From Candidatus Rokuibacteriota bacterium (GTDB lineage: Bacteria > Methylomirabilota > Methylomirabilia > Rokubacteriales > CSP1-6), in the NCBI GenBank assembly GCA_005887895.1, contig VBPC01000175.1, positions 1-39,854 on the forward strand: 39,854 bases of DNA, read 5' to 3'. Positions 27,310 to 38,177 of the stretch are shown piece after piece; within the stretch, counting starts at the first letter, position 1, and each line of letters starts with the position of its first letter. The translations under genes were made by a program, and so were the position numbers. The notes under the pieces are model-generated. The model was not told where the DNA came from, did no database searches, and saw nothing but the letters and a program-made list of their open reading frames with translations.

Positions 27310-28006
27310 TGTTCGGCCGGTAGAGCGGCACGAGGGCGAAGGTGTCCAGCCTGAGGCAGGCGGCCAGGTCGGCCCCGCGGCCGCGGTTCGACAGGCGGCG
27401 GGCCCACGGCGACTCCTGGGCCAGCCGCGCCAGGTCCTTGCCGTACACGCGGGCCCGCCCGGCCACCTCCTCCGCCTGGGGGCCGAGGGCGGCGTCGGGG
27501 CGCGCCGCGCGGACCTGCTCGACGAGCAGCCCGGCGCACACCTCGTCCTCCAGCGAGCGCTGGCCGACGTCGCCGGCGCAGGCGACGACCACGTCGCGGC
27601 CGGCCGCCAGCGCCCACGCCGCCGCCGCGGTGGCGTTGACGAAGGCGGCCACGCCGATCGCGGCGGCGGCCCGCACCGCCAGGAGCGCGCCCGTCCCGTT
27701 GCTCGTCGTGAAGAAGATCGTGCGACCGGCCACCCGGTCGCGCGTGAACTCGAGCGGCGAGTTGCCGAGGTCGAAGCCCTCGAGCGGCTCGCCCCGGCGC
27801 TCGCCGGCGACCAGCGCTCCCGGCGTCTCGGCCGCGCGGCGTCGGGCGTCCTCGGGATCGGCCATCGGCACCACGGCCGCGCAGCCGTTGGCCAGGGCTG
27901 TGACGATGGACGTCGAGGCGCGCAGGACGTCGATCACCAGCGCGGTGGCGGCCCCGAGCGTCGCCGGCGCCAGCGCGGCCGGCGTGAACGCGACGTCGAG
28001 GCGCAC
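27281..28006 (-). CDS. comB: 2-phosphosulfolactate phosphatase ComB family
   Basis: A 241-residue member of the ComB family, which hydrolyses 2-phosphosulfolactate (a coenzyme M precursor step in methanogens; in bacteria the role is less clear). Conserved parts: VIDVLRASTSIVTALANGC, GERRGEPLEGFDLGNSPLEF and FFTTSNGTGAL. The start is GTG, 3 bases below the argG stop. No ComA (phosphosulfolactate synthase) or ComC gene is in the window. Many bacteria carry a lone ComB, so a general phosphatase role is possible. It is inserted between the arginine and phospholipid genes of the long operon. Confidence 0.88.
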   Translation of the reverse strand: MRLDVAFTPAALAPATLGAATALVIDVLRASTSIVTALANGCAAVVPMADPEDARRRAAETPGALVAGERRGEPLEGFDLGNSPLEFTRDRVAGRTIFFTTSNGTGALLAVRAAAAIGVAAFVNATAAAAWALAAGRDVVVACAGDVGQRSLEDEVCAGLLVEQVRAARPDAALGPQAEEVAGRARVYGKDLARLAQESPWARRLSNRGRGADLAACLRLDTFALVPLYRPNIDKIVSPYG

Positions 28007-28009
28007 GGG

Positions 28010-29207
<1,198 letters not shown>

Positions 29208-29215
<8 letters not shown>

Positions 29216-30131
29216 CGTCGAGCGAGCCTCCCAGCAGCTCGAAGATCACGGCCTTCTGCGCGTGCAGCCGGTTCTCCGACTGCTCGAGCACGATCGAGCG
29301 CGGCCCGTCCAGCACGGCGTCGGTGATCTCCTCGCCGCGGTGGGCTGGCAGGCAGTGCATGACCAGCGCCGACGGCTTGGCGAATCCGAGCAGCGTCTCG
29401 CTGACCTGGTAGCGCGAGAATGCCTCGCGCCGCTGCTCGCGCTCGGCCTCCTGCCCCATGCTGACCCACACGTCGGTGTAGAGCACGTCGGCGCCGGTGG
29501 CGGCGGCGCGGGCGTCGGTGGTGATCTCAAGCCGCCCGCCGAGCTTGCGCACGGTCGCCTGCACGTCGGCGTCCGGCTCGTAGCCGGGCGGGCACGCGAC
29601 GACCATCGAGGCGCCGACCAGGGCCCCGGCCAGCAGCACCGAGTGGCAGACGTTGTTGCCGTCGCCGATCCAGGCCAGGCGCATCGAGCCCAGGTCGACG
29701 CCGCGCTCCCACAGCGTGAAGTAGTCGGCCAGCGCCTGGCAGGGGTGCTCGAAGTCGCTGAGGCCGTTGATGACCGGAATCGTCGCGTGGCGGGCGAGCC
29801 CCTGCACGGTCGCGTGGGAGAACACGCGGGCGGCGATCCCATCCACCCAGCGCGAGAGGTTGCGGGCCACGTCGGGCACGGTCTCCCGGGTGCCGAGACC
29901 GATCTCGCCGCCGGAGAGGTAGACGGCGCGACCGCCGAGCTGGACGATGCCGACCTCGAACGTCACCCGCGTGCGAAGCGACGGCTTCTCGAAGATGAGC
30001 GCCAGCGAGCGGCCGGCCAGCGGCGCCAGCCGGCGGCCGGTCTTCAAGCGATGCTTGAGGTCGGCGGCCAGCGTGAAGAGCGACAACAGCCGATCGCGGG
30101 AGAGGTCGGCGACCGACAGGAGGTCCTTCAC
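29208..30131 (-). CDS. argF: Ornithine carbamoyltransferase
   Basis: Makes citrulline from ornithine and carbamoyl phosphate. At 307 residues it shows the carbamoyl-phosphate motif SLRTRVTFE (residues 51-59), [20 protein letters not shown] with the HPCQ loop, DGNNVCHS and the ornithine-binding [11 protein letters not shown]. The GTG start overlaps the argD stop (GTGA), keeping the B-D-F-G order of the arginine cluster. There is no sign of frame damage here, unlike argD just upstream. Confidence 0.97.
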
Positions 30132-30307
30132 CGCGGATCCCGTTGCAGCACGCCGCCAAGGATCTCCAGGGCCCGCTTGCAGTCGGCGGACTCGACGATG
30201 AGCGGCGGCGTGAGCCGCAGCACCGTGTCGCCGGCGCTCAGCACGAGCAGTCCGGCCTCGCGACAGGCGTCGACGTAGGGGCCGGCCGCGCGCGTCAGCT
30301 CGATCCC
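30128..30307 (-). pseudogene. argD: Acetylornithine aminotransferase, C-terminal fragment in a shifted frame
   Basis: The frame just below the argD stop continues the protein: [20 protein letters not shown], then LLVLSAGDTVLRLTPPLIVE and [14 protein letters not shown], the usual ArgD ending. It is in the -1 frame relative to the upstream part and has no start codon of its own at the join (30305-30309). About 27 residues that normally lie between the two parts (the segment ending in EVRGxGLM) are absent. Its stop overlaps the argF start as GTGA, so the operon structure at this end is intact. Confidence 0.85.
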
Positions 30308-31275
30308 ATCCGGGCGGCGTGCTCGGGAACCTTCTCGCCGATGACCGTCGTCAGCGTGGCCAGCGCCACCGACGTCACGAACGGCGTGCCCCCGAACGTC
30401 GAGCCGTGGGTGCCGGCGGTCAGCACGCCGGCCACGTCCTGCCGGCAGAGCATGGCGCCGATCGGCACGCCGTTGGCGAGCGCCTTGGCCAGGGTCATGA
30501 TGTCGGGCTCGATCCCGGCATGCTCGTAGGCCCACAGGCGGCCCGTCCGACCCACGCCCGTCTGGATCTCGTCGAGGATCAGCAGCGCCCCCGAGGCATC
30601 ACAGAGCTTGCGCAGCCCCGGCAGGTAGTCCTCGTCGGGCACATTGACGCCGCCCTCGCCCTGGATCGGCTCCACCAGGATGGCGGCGGTGCGATTGTCG
30701 ATCGCGCGCTCCATCGCCCGCAGGTCGTTGTAGGGGACGTGCTTGAAGCCCGGCATGAGCGGCTCGAAGCCGTGCTGGTACTTGGGCTGGCCGGTGGCGG
30801 TGACGGTCGCCAGGGTGCGGCCGTGGAACGAGTTGTGGGTGGCGATGACCTCGTACCGATCGGTGGCCAGCCGCTCCTTGGCGTACTTGCGGGCGAGCTT
30901 GAGCGCGGCCTCGTTCGCCTCGGCCCCGGAGTTCGCGAAGAACACGCGGTCGGCGAACGAGTGCTCGCACAGCAGCTTGGCCAGGTGGATCTGGGGCGCC
31001 GTGTGGTAGAGGTTGGACACGTGCAGCAGCGTGCTGGCCGCCTCCCGGATGGCCCCCGTCACCCGCGGGTGGCAGTGGCCGAGCGCGGCCACCGCGATGC
31101 CGGCCCCGAAATCGAGATACTCGCGCCCGTCGGAATCCCACACCCGCACGCCGTCGCCCCGCACGAGACAGATCGGCGCGCGGGCCCCGTAGTTCGCCGT
31201 GTGGTACTTCGCCGACCATTCGAGCAGCGTCTTGGTATCCATAGTATGTGCCGTCCGGGCCGGCCCTCCGTTCAT
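30295..31275 (-). CDS. argD: Acetylornithine aminotransferase, N-terminal 320 residues (interrupted)
   Basis: PLP aminotransferase converting N-acetylglutamate semialdehyde to N-acetylornithine. The catalytic part is complete: [58 protein letters not shown] and PLP lysine Lys264 in [13 protein letters not shown]. After EHAARMG (base 30305) it runs into SS and a stop, while the C-terminal domain goes on in the -1 frame. ATG at 31275 overlaps the argB stop (ATGA); a second ATG at 31242 begins the more usual MDTKTLLEW. As assembled it would make a protein lacking about 80-90 C-terminal residues. Confidence 0.9.
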   Translation of the reverse strand: MNGGPARTAHTMDTKTLLEWSAKYHTANYGARAPICLVRGDGVRVWDSDGREYLDFGAGIAVAALGHCHPRVTGAIREAASTLLHVSNLYHTAPQIHLAKLLCEHSFADRVFFANSGAEANEAALKLARKYAKERLATDRYEVIATHNSFHGRTLATVTATGQPKYQHGFEPLMPGFKHVPYNDLRAMERAIDNRTAAILVEPIQGEGGVNVPDEDYLPGLRKLCDASGALLILDEIQTGVGRTGRLWAYEHAGIEPDIMTLAKALANGVPIGAMLCRQDVAGVLTAGTHGSTFGGTPFVTSVALATLTTVIGEKVPEHAARMGSS

Positions 31276-32147
31276 AGCACGATCTCGGTGCCGACGCCTT
31301 CCCGGGTGAACAGCTCCAGGAGGATCGCATGCGGCACCCGACCGTCGATGATGTGGGCCTTGGCGGTGCCGCCCTCCAGCGCCCGCAGCGCGGACTCGAC
31401 CTTGGGCAGCATGCCGCCCTCGATCACGCCGGCCTGCACGAGCCGCTCGGCTTCCTTCCGGGACAGCGTGCTGATCAGCCGGCCGTCGGTGCCCTTGATC
31501 CCCTGCACGTCGGTCAGGTGGATGAGCTTCTCGGCGCCGAGCGCGGCGGCGATCTCGCCGGCGACCAGGTCGGCGTTGATGTTGTAGGTCTCGCCGCGGG
31601 CGCCCACGCCGACCGGCGCGATCACCGGAATGAAGCCGCGCTCCTCCAGCAGGCGGATCGGCTCGGCGTTCACCTGCTCCACGGCGCCGACGAGGCCGAT
31701 GTCGATCTCCTCGCCGGTCGCCGTGCGGTGCAGTCGCTTGCGCGCGCGCAGCAGGTTGCCGTCCTTGCCGCTGAGCCCCACCGCCTTGCCGCCGAGGCGG
31801 TTGATGAGGCCCACGATCGCCTTGTTGATCTTGCCGACCAGCACCATCTCCACGATCTCGACCGTCTCGGCGTCGGTGACCCGCATGCCGCCCACGAACT
31901 GCGGCTCCTTGCCGAGCTTCTTCATGAGGCTGCCGATCTGGGGACCCCCGCCGTGGACGATCACGGGGTTGATGCCGACGAGGTGCAGCAGGATCACGTC
32001 GAGGGCGAACGACTCCTCGAGGTCGGCCTGCTCCATGGCGGCGCCGCCATACTTGATGATGAGCGATTTCCCGCGGAACTCCCGGATGTACGGGAGCGCC
32101 TCCATCAGGATCTCGACCCGGTGGCTCTCCGGGCCGGGCGAGGTCAC
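31272..32147 (-). CDS. argB: Acetylglutamate kinase
   Basis: Phosphorylates N-acetylglutamate, usually the arginine-regulated step. At 291 residues it has [10 protein letters not shown] (phosphate-binding lysine), [48 protein letters not shown] (N-acetylglutamate site) and [14 protein letters not shown] at the end. The N-terminal helix ([15 protein letters not shown]) is of the kind found in arginine-sensitive kinases. The start is GTG overlapping the hslU stop (GTGA). Confidence 0.97.
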   Translation of the reverse strand: MTSPGPESHRVEILMEALPYIREFRGKSLIIKYGGAAMEQADLEESFALDVILLHLVGINPVIVHGGGPQIGSLMKKLGKEPQFVGGMRVTDAETVEIVEMVLVGKINKAIVGLINRLGGKAVGLSGKDGNLLRARKRLHRTATGEEIDIGLVGAVEQVNAEPIRLLEERGFIPVIAPVGVGARGETYNINADLVAGEIAAALGAEKLIHLTDVQGIKGTDGRLISTLSRKEAERLVQAGVIEGGMLPKVESALRALEGGTAKAHIIDGRVPHAILLELFTREGVGTEIVL

Positions 32148-33547
32148 AGGATGTACCTCGACAGGTCCTGGTCGCGGACCACGTCCTGCAGCCGCTGCCG
32201 CACGTGCTCGGCGTCGATCGTCAGCTCCTTGCCCGGCATGTCGGGCGCCGTGAACGAGATCTCTTCCAGCAGCCGCTCCATGATCGTGTAGAGCCGCCGG
32301 GCGCCGATGTTCTCGGTGCTCGTGTTCACCTGCATGGCGATCTCGGCGATGGCCTCGATCGCCTCCGGCCGGAAGCGCAGCGTCACGCCTTCCGTCCGGA
32401 GCAGCTCCACGTACTGGCGGATCAGGGCGTTTTCGGGCTCGGTCAGGATGCGGACGAAATCCTCCTTCGTCAAGGGCTCCAGCTCGACCCGGATCGGGAA
32501 GCGCCCCTGCAGCTCGGGGATCAGGTCGGAGGGCTTGGCGACGTGAAAGGCCCCGGCGGCGATGAAGAGCACGTGGTCGGTGCGGACGATCCCGTACTTT
32601 GTGGTCACCGCCGAGCCTTCGACGATGGGAAGGAGATCGCGCTGGACGCCCTCGCGGGAGACGTCGGGGCCGCCGTGGCCGCCGCCTTCCCGTCCAGCCA
32701 CCTTGTCCAGCTCGTCGAGGAAGATGATGCCGGAGTTCTCGACGCGGCGGATTGCCTGTCCGACGACCTCCTCCATGTCGACGAGCTTTTGCGCCTCCTC
32801 CTGGGCCAGCAAGCGGCGCGCCTCGGCGACCCGCACCCGCCGCCGCCTGGTCTTGCTCGGCAGGATGTTGGACAGCATGTCCTTCAGCTGGATGCCCATC
32901 TCCTCCATGCCCTGCCCGGAGAAGACCTCCAGCATCGGCATGGTCTGCTGCTGCGTCTCCAGCTCGACGAAGCGATCGTCCAGCCGGCCGGCCCGGAGCT
33001 GCGTGCGCAGCTTCTCGAGCGTGCTCTCGCGCGAGGCGTCCGGCGAGACCTGCTCGAGCGAGCCGCTGCTGAACGGCTCGGCGCCGCGATGGGGCAGCAG
33101 CAGATCGAGCAGCCGGTCCTCGGCCTGCTGCTCGGCCTTCTCCTGCACCTGGGCCATCAGCTCGCCCTTGACCATGCCGACGGCTTGCTCGGTCAGGTCG
33201 CGCACCATCGACTCGACGTCGCGGCCGACATAGCCGACTTCCGTGTACTTCGACGCCTCCACCTTGAGGAACGGCGCCTGGGCGAGCTTGGCGAGGCGGC
33301 GGGCGACCTCGGTTTTTCCCACGCCGGTGGGACCGATCATGATGATGTTCTTCGGCGCCACCTCGTCGCGCAGCTCGGCCGGCAGCATCTGGCGGCGCCA
33401 GCGGTTGCGCAGCGCGACCGCCACCGCGCGCTTGGCGCGATGCTGGCCGACGATGTAGCGGTCCAGCTCGGCCACGATCTGGGCCGGCGTGAGCCCGGCC
33501 GGCCCCGCCGCGCCGCCGCGGTCGGGCAGCGGAATCGGCGCCGGCAT
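32144..33547 (-). CDS. hslU: HslU ATPase subunit of the HslUV protease
   Basis: AAA+ unfoldase that feeds proteins to HslV. At 467 residues: [20 protein letters not shown], Walker [21 protein letters not shown], pore motif [20 protein letters not shown], Walker [26 protein letters not shown] (sensor region) and the C-terminal ending LSRYIL that docks into HslV. The inserted I-domain spans roughly residues 110-230. The ATG shares its A with the hslV stop (TGATG). Slightly longer than the E. coli protein because of an N-terminal extension and I-domain differences. Confidence 0.97.
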   Translation of the reverse strand: MPAPIPLPDRGGAAGPAGLTPAQIVAELDRYIVGQHRAKRAVAVALRNRWRRQMLPAELRDEVAPKNIIMIGPTGVGKTEVARRLAKLAQAPFLKVEASKYTEVGYVGRDVESMVRDLTEQAVGMVKGELMAQVQEKAEQQAEDRLLDLLLPHRGAEPFSSGSLEQVSPDASRESTLEKLRTQLRAGRLDDRFVELETQQQTMPMLEVFSGQGMEEMGIQLKDMLSNILPSKTRRRRVRVAEARRLLAQEEAQKLVDMEEVVGQAIRRVENSGIIFLDELDKVAGREGGGHGGPDVSREGVQRDLLPIVEGSAVTTKYGIVRTDHVLFIAAGAFHVAKPSDLIPELQGRFPIRVELEPLTKEDFVRILTEPENALIRQYVELLRTEGVTLRFRPEAIEAIAEIAMQVNTSTENIGARRLYTIMERLLEEISFTAPDMPGKELTIDAEHVRQRLQDVVRDQDLSRYIL

Positions 33548-34083
33548 CAGAGCACCTCCACCGAGATCTGGTCGTTGGTGTAGATGCAGATCGCGGCGGC
33601 GATCCGCATGGCCTCCGTGACCACCGCCTTGGCGTCGAGGTCGGCGTGGGCGACGAGCGCCCGCGCGGCCGCCAGCGCGTAGGGCCCGCCGGAGCCGATG
33701 CCGATCAGGCCGTCGTCCGGCTCGATGACGTCGCCGGTGCCGGAGATGATGAACGAGTGCTCCTGGTCGGCGACGGCCAGCAGGGCCTCGAGCCGTCGCA
33801 GCACGCGATCGCTGCGCCAGTCCTTGGCCAGCTCGACGGCGGCGCGGGCGAGGTTGCCGCGGTGCTCCTCCAGCTTGGACTCGAAGCGTGCGAACAGGGT
33901 GAAGGCGTCGGCGGCGGCCCCGGCGAAGCCGGCCACCACCCGGTCGTGGTGGAGCTTGCGGACCTTGCGCGCGCCGGCCTTCACCACCGTGTTGCCGATC
34001 GTCACCTGCCCGTCGCCGGCGACCGCCACCTGCCCGCGATGCCGCACGCACACGACGGTCGTCGCGTGAAACTGCTCGGCCAT
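33547..34083 (-). CDS. hslV: HslV peptidase subunit of the HslUV protease
   Basis: Threonine peptidase, 178 residues. The catalytic threonine is expected at Thr8 after a short propeptide (MAEQFHA), giving TTVVCVRH as mature start; [33 protein letters not shown] and [15 protein letters not shown] match the family. ATG is 1 base below the xerC stop. Confidence 0.97.
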   Translation of the reverse strand: MAEQFHATTVVCVRHRGQVAVAGDGQVTIGNTVVKAGARKVRKLHHDRVVAGFAGAAADAFTLFARFESKLEEHRGNLARAAVELAKDWRSDRVLRRLEALLAVADQEHSFIISGTGDVIEPDDGLIGIGSGGPYALAAARALVAHADLDAKAVVTEAMRIAAAICIYTNDQISVEVL

Positions 34084-34084
34084 G

Positions 34085-34963
34085 CTAGCCGCGCTTGGCG
34101 CGAGGATGGGCGGCGTCGTAAACGCGCATCAGCTGATCGGCACCCACGTGCGTGTAGCGCTGCGTCGTCGACAGCCGGCGGTGACCGAGCAGCTCCTGGA
34201 TCGCGCGCAGGTCGGCGCCGCCGTCCAGCAGATGCGTGGCGAACGTGTGTCGCAGCGTGTGCGGGCTCACCCGCCGCGCGATCCCGGCGGCGCGGGCGGC
34301 GCGGCCCACGATGGTGTGGATCGACCGGACGGTCAGCCGCCGGCCCTGCGCGTTCGTGAAGAGCGGACCGTCGGCCTCGCCACGACGCGCCAGCCACGCC
34401 TCCACCGCCCGGGCCGCCTGGCCGCCGTACGGCACGATGCGCTCCTTGCGGCCCTTGCCCAGCACGCGCACGGTGCGCTCGCTGCGGTCGAGCGCCTCGA
34501 GGTCGAGACCGGTCAGCTCGGACACCCGCAGGCCGCTCGCGTACAGCAGCTCCAGGATCGCGACGTCGCGCTCGCGGTGGCTGCCACCGACGGCGCGGCC
34601 GCTGACGAGCTGGATCGCCTCGTCGATCGGCAGGAACGAGACGAGCCGGCGAGGCTGACGCGGGCCTCGCAGCTCGCGCGCCGGATTCGTCTCGAGACGT
34701 CCGCGGCGCACGAGGAAGCGGAAGCAGCTGCGCGCGGCGGCGAGCTTGCGGCCGATCGAGGCCGGCTGCAGCCCCCGCGCGTGGAGGGCGGCCAGCCAGG
34801 CGCGCACGGCGCGCTGGTCGGCGGCCGCGAGGTCGCCGCTCCCGCGGTCGCTCAGGAAGCGCTGGAAATCGGTCAGGTCGTTGCGATAGCTGCGAAGGGT
34901 GTGGGGGGAGGCGTTGCGCTCGACCGCGAGGTGGCGCAGGAACGCCGCCAGCGGATCGTTCAT
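34085..34963 (-). CDS. xerC: Tyrosine recombinase XerC
   Basis: Resolves chromosome dimers at dif with XerD. At 292 residues it has the N-terminal SAM-like core-binding domain and all catalytic residues: Arg146 (ASGLRVSEL), Lys170 ([12 protein letters not shown]), His235 and Arg238 ([12 protein letters not shown]), His261 ([10 protein letters not shown]) and nucleophile Tyr270. The housekeeping context between topA and hslV argues against a mobile-element integrase. The ATG overlaps the topA stop (ATGA). No attachment site is visible nearby. Confidence 0.95.
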   Translation of the reverse strand: MNDPLAAFLRHLAVERNASPHTLRSYRNDLTDFQRFLSDRGSGDLAAADQRAVRAWLAALHARGLQPASIGRKLAAARSCFRFLVRRGRLETNPARELRGPRQPRRLVSFLPIDEAIQLVSGRAVGGSHRERDVAILELLYASGLRVSELTGLDLEALDRSERTVRVLGKGRKERIVPYGGQAARAVEAWLARRGEADGPLFTNAQGRRLTVRSIHTIVGRAARAAGIARRVSPHTLRHTFATHLLDGGADLRAIQELLGHRRLSTTQRYTHVGADQLMRVYDAAHPRAKRG

Positions 34964-37206
34964 GCCACCGTGATCTCGGCCTCGCGGCTGAAATCACACC
35001 CCTCGCGCCAGCAGCGCTGCGTGCGCCGCCCGCGCGCGACCCGCTCGGTGAGGAACGGCGCTCCGCACTTCGGGCACGGCTCCGTCACCGGCCGCTGCCA
35101 GAGGACGAAGTCGCAATTGGGATAGGCCGAGCACCCGAAGAACGTCCGGCCCTTCCGCGAGCGGCGCTCCACCAGCTGGCCGCTCTCGCACTTCGGGCAC
35201 GCGATGCCGAGCGTGATCGGCTTGGTGGTCTTGCACTCCGGGTAGCCCGAGCACGCGATGAACTTGCCGAAGCGGCCGTGCTTGATCACCATCGGCCGCT
35301 CGCAGGTCGGGCACTTCTCGTCGGTCGGCTCGTCCTCCGGCCGCTCGCTGCCCGGCAGGTTCTTCTTGTACTTGCACTCCGGGTACGCCGAGCAGGCGAT
35401 GAACTTGCCGAACCGGCCCCAGCGCTCCTTGAGCGCCTCCCCGCACTCCGGGCAGGCCTCGCCGGTCTCGACGCCGCCCTTCATGTTGCGCATGTGCTTC
35501 TTGGCCTCGGCGAGGTCCTTCTGGAAGGGCTTGTAGAAGTCCTGGACGGCGTCCACCCAGGCCAGCTCGCCCTCCTCGACCTTGTCGAGCTCGCCTTCCA
35601 TCTGGGCGGTGAACTCGACGTCCATGATGTCGCGGAAGAACGGCATCAGGAGGTCGGTGACCTCGATACCCAGCTGGGTCGGGAACAGCGTCCGCCGCTC
35701 CCGGTTGACGTAGCCGCGCTCGTTGATGATCGTGCCGAGGATCGACGCGTACGTCGAGGGCCGCCCGATGCCGAGCTCCTCCAGGGTCTTGATGAGCGAG
35801 GCCTCGGTGAAGCGCGGCGGCGCCTGGGTGAAGTGCTGCTTGGGATCGAGCGCCAGCAGCGCCAGGACCTCGCCTTCCTCCAGGTTCGGCACCGCGCTCT
35901 CGGCGTCGTCCTCGCCGGCGGCGTCGCCGTCCTCCCGGCTCTCGACGTAGACCGCGGTGAAGCCCTTGAACTTCAGCGTCTGCCCCTGGGCCCGGAAGAC
36001 GGTGCCATTGGCCTCGATGTCGGCGGCGACCGTGTCGTAGAGCGCCGGCATCAGCTGGCTCGCCATGAAGCGCTCCCAGATCAGGCGGTAGAGCGCGAGC
36101 TGGTCCTTGCCGAGGAAGCGCGTCAGCGCCTTGGGCTCCCGGGTCACGTCGCTCGGCCGGACGGCCTCGTGGGCCTCCTGGGCGCTGCCCCGTGACTTGT
36201 AGACCGGCGGCGCGTCGGGGACGTACTCGGCCCCCAGCCGCTCGGTCGCCCACTGCCGCGCCTCGGCCTGGGCCTCGGCGGCGATGCGCACGGAATCGGT
36301 GCGCATGTAGGTGATGAGGCCGACCGGGCCCTCCTCGCCCATCTCGATGCCCTCGTAGAGCTGCTGGGCCACCGTCATCGTCTTCTTGGCCGAGAAGCCG
36401 AGCTTGCGGCCGGCGTCCTGCTGCAGCGTGGAGGTGATGAAGGGCGGGGCCGGGTTCTTCTTCCGCTCGCCGCGGGTGACCGAGCGCACGACGAAGCGGG
36501 CGCCGTCGAGCCGCGCCATCAGCGCGCGGGTCGAGGCCTCGTCGGTCAGCGCCGCCTTCTCGCCGTCGACCTCGCGCAGGCTGGCGGTGAACTCCGGCGG
36601 CAGCGTCGCCTTCAGGCGGGCGTGCAACGTCCAGTACTCGACGGGAACGAAGGCCTGGATCTCGCGCTCGCGATCCACGATCAGCCGCACCGCCACCGAC
36701 TGCACGCGGCCGGCCGACAGCCCCCGGCGGATCTTGTCCCACAGCAGCGGCGACAGGCTGTAGCCCACCAGCCGATCGAGCACCCGCCGCGCCTGCTGCG
36801 CGTCCACCTTCTTGAGGTCGATGCGGCCGGGCTTGGTGAAGGCGGCCTTCACCGCGCGCTCGGTGATCTCGTTGAACGTGATGCGGAAGACGTCCTTCTT
36901 GTCGAACGGCAGCTCCTGGGCGAGGTGCCAGCCGATCGCCTCGCCTTCGCGGTCGGGGTCGGTCGCGACGTACAGCGTGTCGGCCTTCTCGGAAGCCTTG
37001 ACGAGGTCTTCCAGCACCTTCTTCTTGGCCGGCGTGACCACGTACTTCGGCTTGAAGTTCTTCTTGGGATCCACCCCGAGCTGCGACTTGGGCAGATCGC
37101 GCACGTGTCCCATGGAGGCCTTGACGATGTACTTGCCGTCCAGGTACTTCGCGATCGTCTTCACCTTGGTCGGCGACTCGACCACCACCAGTCCACGCTT
37201 GGCCAC
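34960..37206 (-). CDS. topA: DNA topoisomerase I
   Basis: Relaxes negative supercoils (type IA), 748 residues. The TOPRIM domain at the start has VVVESPTKVKTIAKYL and DPDREGE (83-89), followed by RRVLDRLVGYSLSPLLW, GLSAGRVQSVAVRLI and the active tyrosine Tyr300 (LITYMRTDS). The C-terminal third carries four zinc-ribbon-like repeats, the first three of the topoisomerase type (CPECGEALKERWGRFGKFIA, CPTCERPMVIKHGRFGKFIA, CPKCESGQLVERRSRKGRTF) and a last one, CPKCGAPFLTERVARGRRTQ. The start is GTG, sharing its G with the dprA stop (TAGTG). Confidence 0.97.
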   Translation of the reverse strand: MAKRGLVVVESPTKVKTIAKYLDGKYIVKASMGHVRDLPKSQLGVDPKKNFKPKYVVTPAKKKVLEDLVKASEKADTLYVATDPDREGEAIGWHLAQELPFDKKDVFRITFNEITERAVKAAFTKPGRIDLKKVDAQQARRVLDRLVGYSLSPLLWDKIRRGLSAGRVQSVAVRLIVDREREIQAFVPVEYWTLHARLKATLPPEFTASLREVDGEKAALTDEASTRALMARLDGARFVVRSVTRGERKKNPAPPFITSTLQQDAGRKLGFSAKKTMTVAQQLYEGIEMGEEGPVGLITYMRTDSVRIAAEAQAEARQWATERLGAEYVPDAPPVYKSRGSAQEAHEAVRPSDVTREPKALTRFLGKDQLALYRLIWERFMASQLMPALYDTVAADIEANGTVFRAQGQTLKFKGFTAVYVESREDGDAAGEDDAESAVPNLEEGEVLALLALDPKQHFTQAPPRFTEASLIKTLEELGIGRPSTYASILGTIINERGYVNRERRTLFPTQLGIEVTDLLMPFFRDIMDVEFTAQMEGELDKVEEGELAWVDAVQDFYKPFQKDLAEAKKHMRNMKGGVETGEACPECGEALKERWGRFGKFIACSAYPECKYKKNLPGSERPEDEPTDEKCPTCERPMVIKHGRFGKFIACSGYPECKTTKPITLGIACPKCESGQLVERRSRKGRTFFGCSAYPNCDFVLWQRPVTEPCPKCGAPFLTERVARGRRTQRCWREGCDFSREAEITVA

Positions 37207-38111
37207 TACGGTCTCCTCGCGCGCGCGCCGGTCGCGACCCAGCGCTGGCCCGCCAGCTGGCGGGCCCGGCCCGTCAGCTCGAGAGCGGTCAGCGCGGCGC
37301 CCGCACGCGCGGCGTCGACGTCGGCCCGAGCGATCAATCGCTCGATGTGCTGCGCATCATCCACGCTCAACAACTCCAGCATCCGTCCTTCGTCACTCCC
37401 CGGCGCCGGCGGCGCCGTCGTCTCACCGTGCACGCCGGCGCCGTCGACCATGCTGCGCCACGGCTCCGAGAGCTCGGCGATGATGTCACTCCAATGTCCA
37501 ACTAGTTTAGCACCGTCCTTCAGGAGGCCGTTCGCGCCCCGGCTCGACGGCGACGTGATGCGGCCCGGCACGGCGAACACCTCGCGACCCAGATCGCCGG
37601 CCAGCCCGGCGGTGATCAACGCGCCGCTGCGCTCGGCCGCCTCCACCACTACAACACCTAGTGCAAGCCCGGCCAGCGTGCGGTTGCGCGCGGGGAAGTG
37701 ATAGTTGAGCGGCTCGGCCGTCCGCGGGAACTGCGATACCACGGCGCCGTGCGCCAGAATTTGCTCGGCCAGCGCGCCGTTTTCCGGCGGATAGAGCCGC
37801 TCGATCCCCGAGCCGAGGACGGCGATGGTGCGGCCGCCGGCGGCCAGCGCGCCGCGATGCGCGGCGGTATCGATGCCGCGCGCGAGACCGCTCACGACGG
37901 TCACGCCGCGCGCGGCCAGCTCGGCGGCCAGGGACTCGGCGACCTCGAGGCCGTAGGCGGTCGCCTGGCGCGCGCCGACGATTGCGATGGCCAGCGCGTC
38001 GCCGGGCTCGAGCGCGCCGCGCACGTCGAGCTCGGGCGGCGACGGAATCGCCGCCAGCAGCGCCGGATAGCGCGGGTCGGTCGGCACGAGATGCGTGACG
38101 TCGTCGAGCAT
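37206..38111 (-). CDS. dprA: DNA-processing protein DprA
   Basis: Loads RecA onto incoming single-stranded DNA in natural transformation. At 301 residues the Rossmann-like core is complete: IAIVGARQATAYGLEVAESL, VVSGLARGIDTAAHRGAL, TIAVLGSGIERLYPPEN, SQFPRTAEPLNYHFPARNR and VPGRITSPSSRGANGLLKDG. A C-terminal winged-helix-like (DML1-type) region follows after a linker. The usual N-terminal helix-hairpin or SAM extension is missing, as in short DprA forms. A TATACT -10 with TTGGCG -35 lies upstream; this is the first gene of the 14-gene minus-strand run. No other competence gene is in the window. Confidence 0.95.
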   Translation of the reverse strand: MLDDVTHLVPTDPRYPALLAAIPSPPELDVRGALEPGDALAIAIVGARQATAYGLEVAESLAAELAARGVTVVSGLARGIDTAAHRGALAAGGRTIAVLGSGIERLYPPENGALAEQILAHGAVVSQFPRTAEPLNYHFPARNRTLAGLALGVVVVEAAERSGALITAGLAGDLGREVFAVPGRITSPSSRGANGLLKDGAKLVGHWSDIIAELSEPWRSMVDGAGVHGETTAPPAPGSDEGRMLELLSVDDAQHIERLIARADVDAARAGAALTALELTGRARQLAGQRWVATGARARRP

Positions 38112-38129
38112 GGTCCGCGAAGGGGCGTC

Positions 38130-38158
38130 AGTATAACGACGGGTGGCCGGGGCGCCAA
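38130..38158 (-). promoter_or_regulatory. Candidate promoter for dprA and the following operon
   Basis: On the minus strand TTGGCG (38158-38153), 17 bases, then TATACT (38135-38130), 18 bases before the dprA ATG. It lies in the 66-base gap between the cpoB-like gene and dprA, one of the few non-coding gaps of that size. Expected leader about 11 bases. Confidence 0.5.
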
Positions 38159-38177
38159 CGCCACCGGAAGGATACAG

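Noticed and set aside
30295..30312. Programmed -1 ribosomal frameshifting in argD
   Set aside because: No slippery heptamer is present at the join, and conserved residues are missing, which frameshifting cannot restore.
34085..34963. Phage or island integrase
   Set aside because: It lies between topA and hslV in a conserved housekeeping order and matches XerC; no attachment repeats or cargo genes are seen, and the tRNA genes are far away and uninterrupted.
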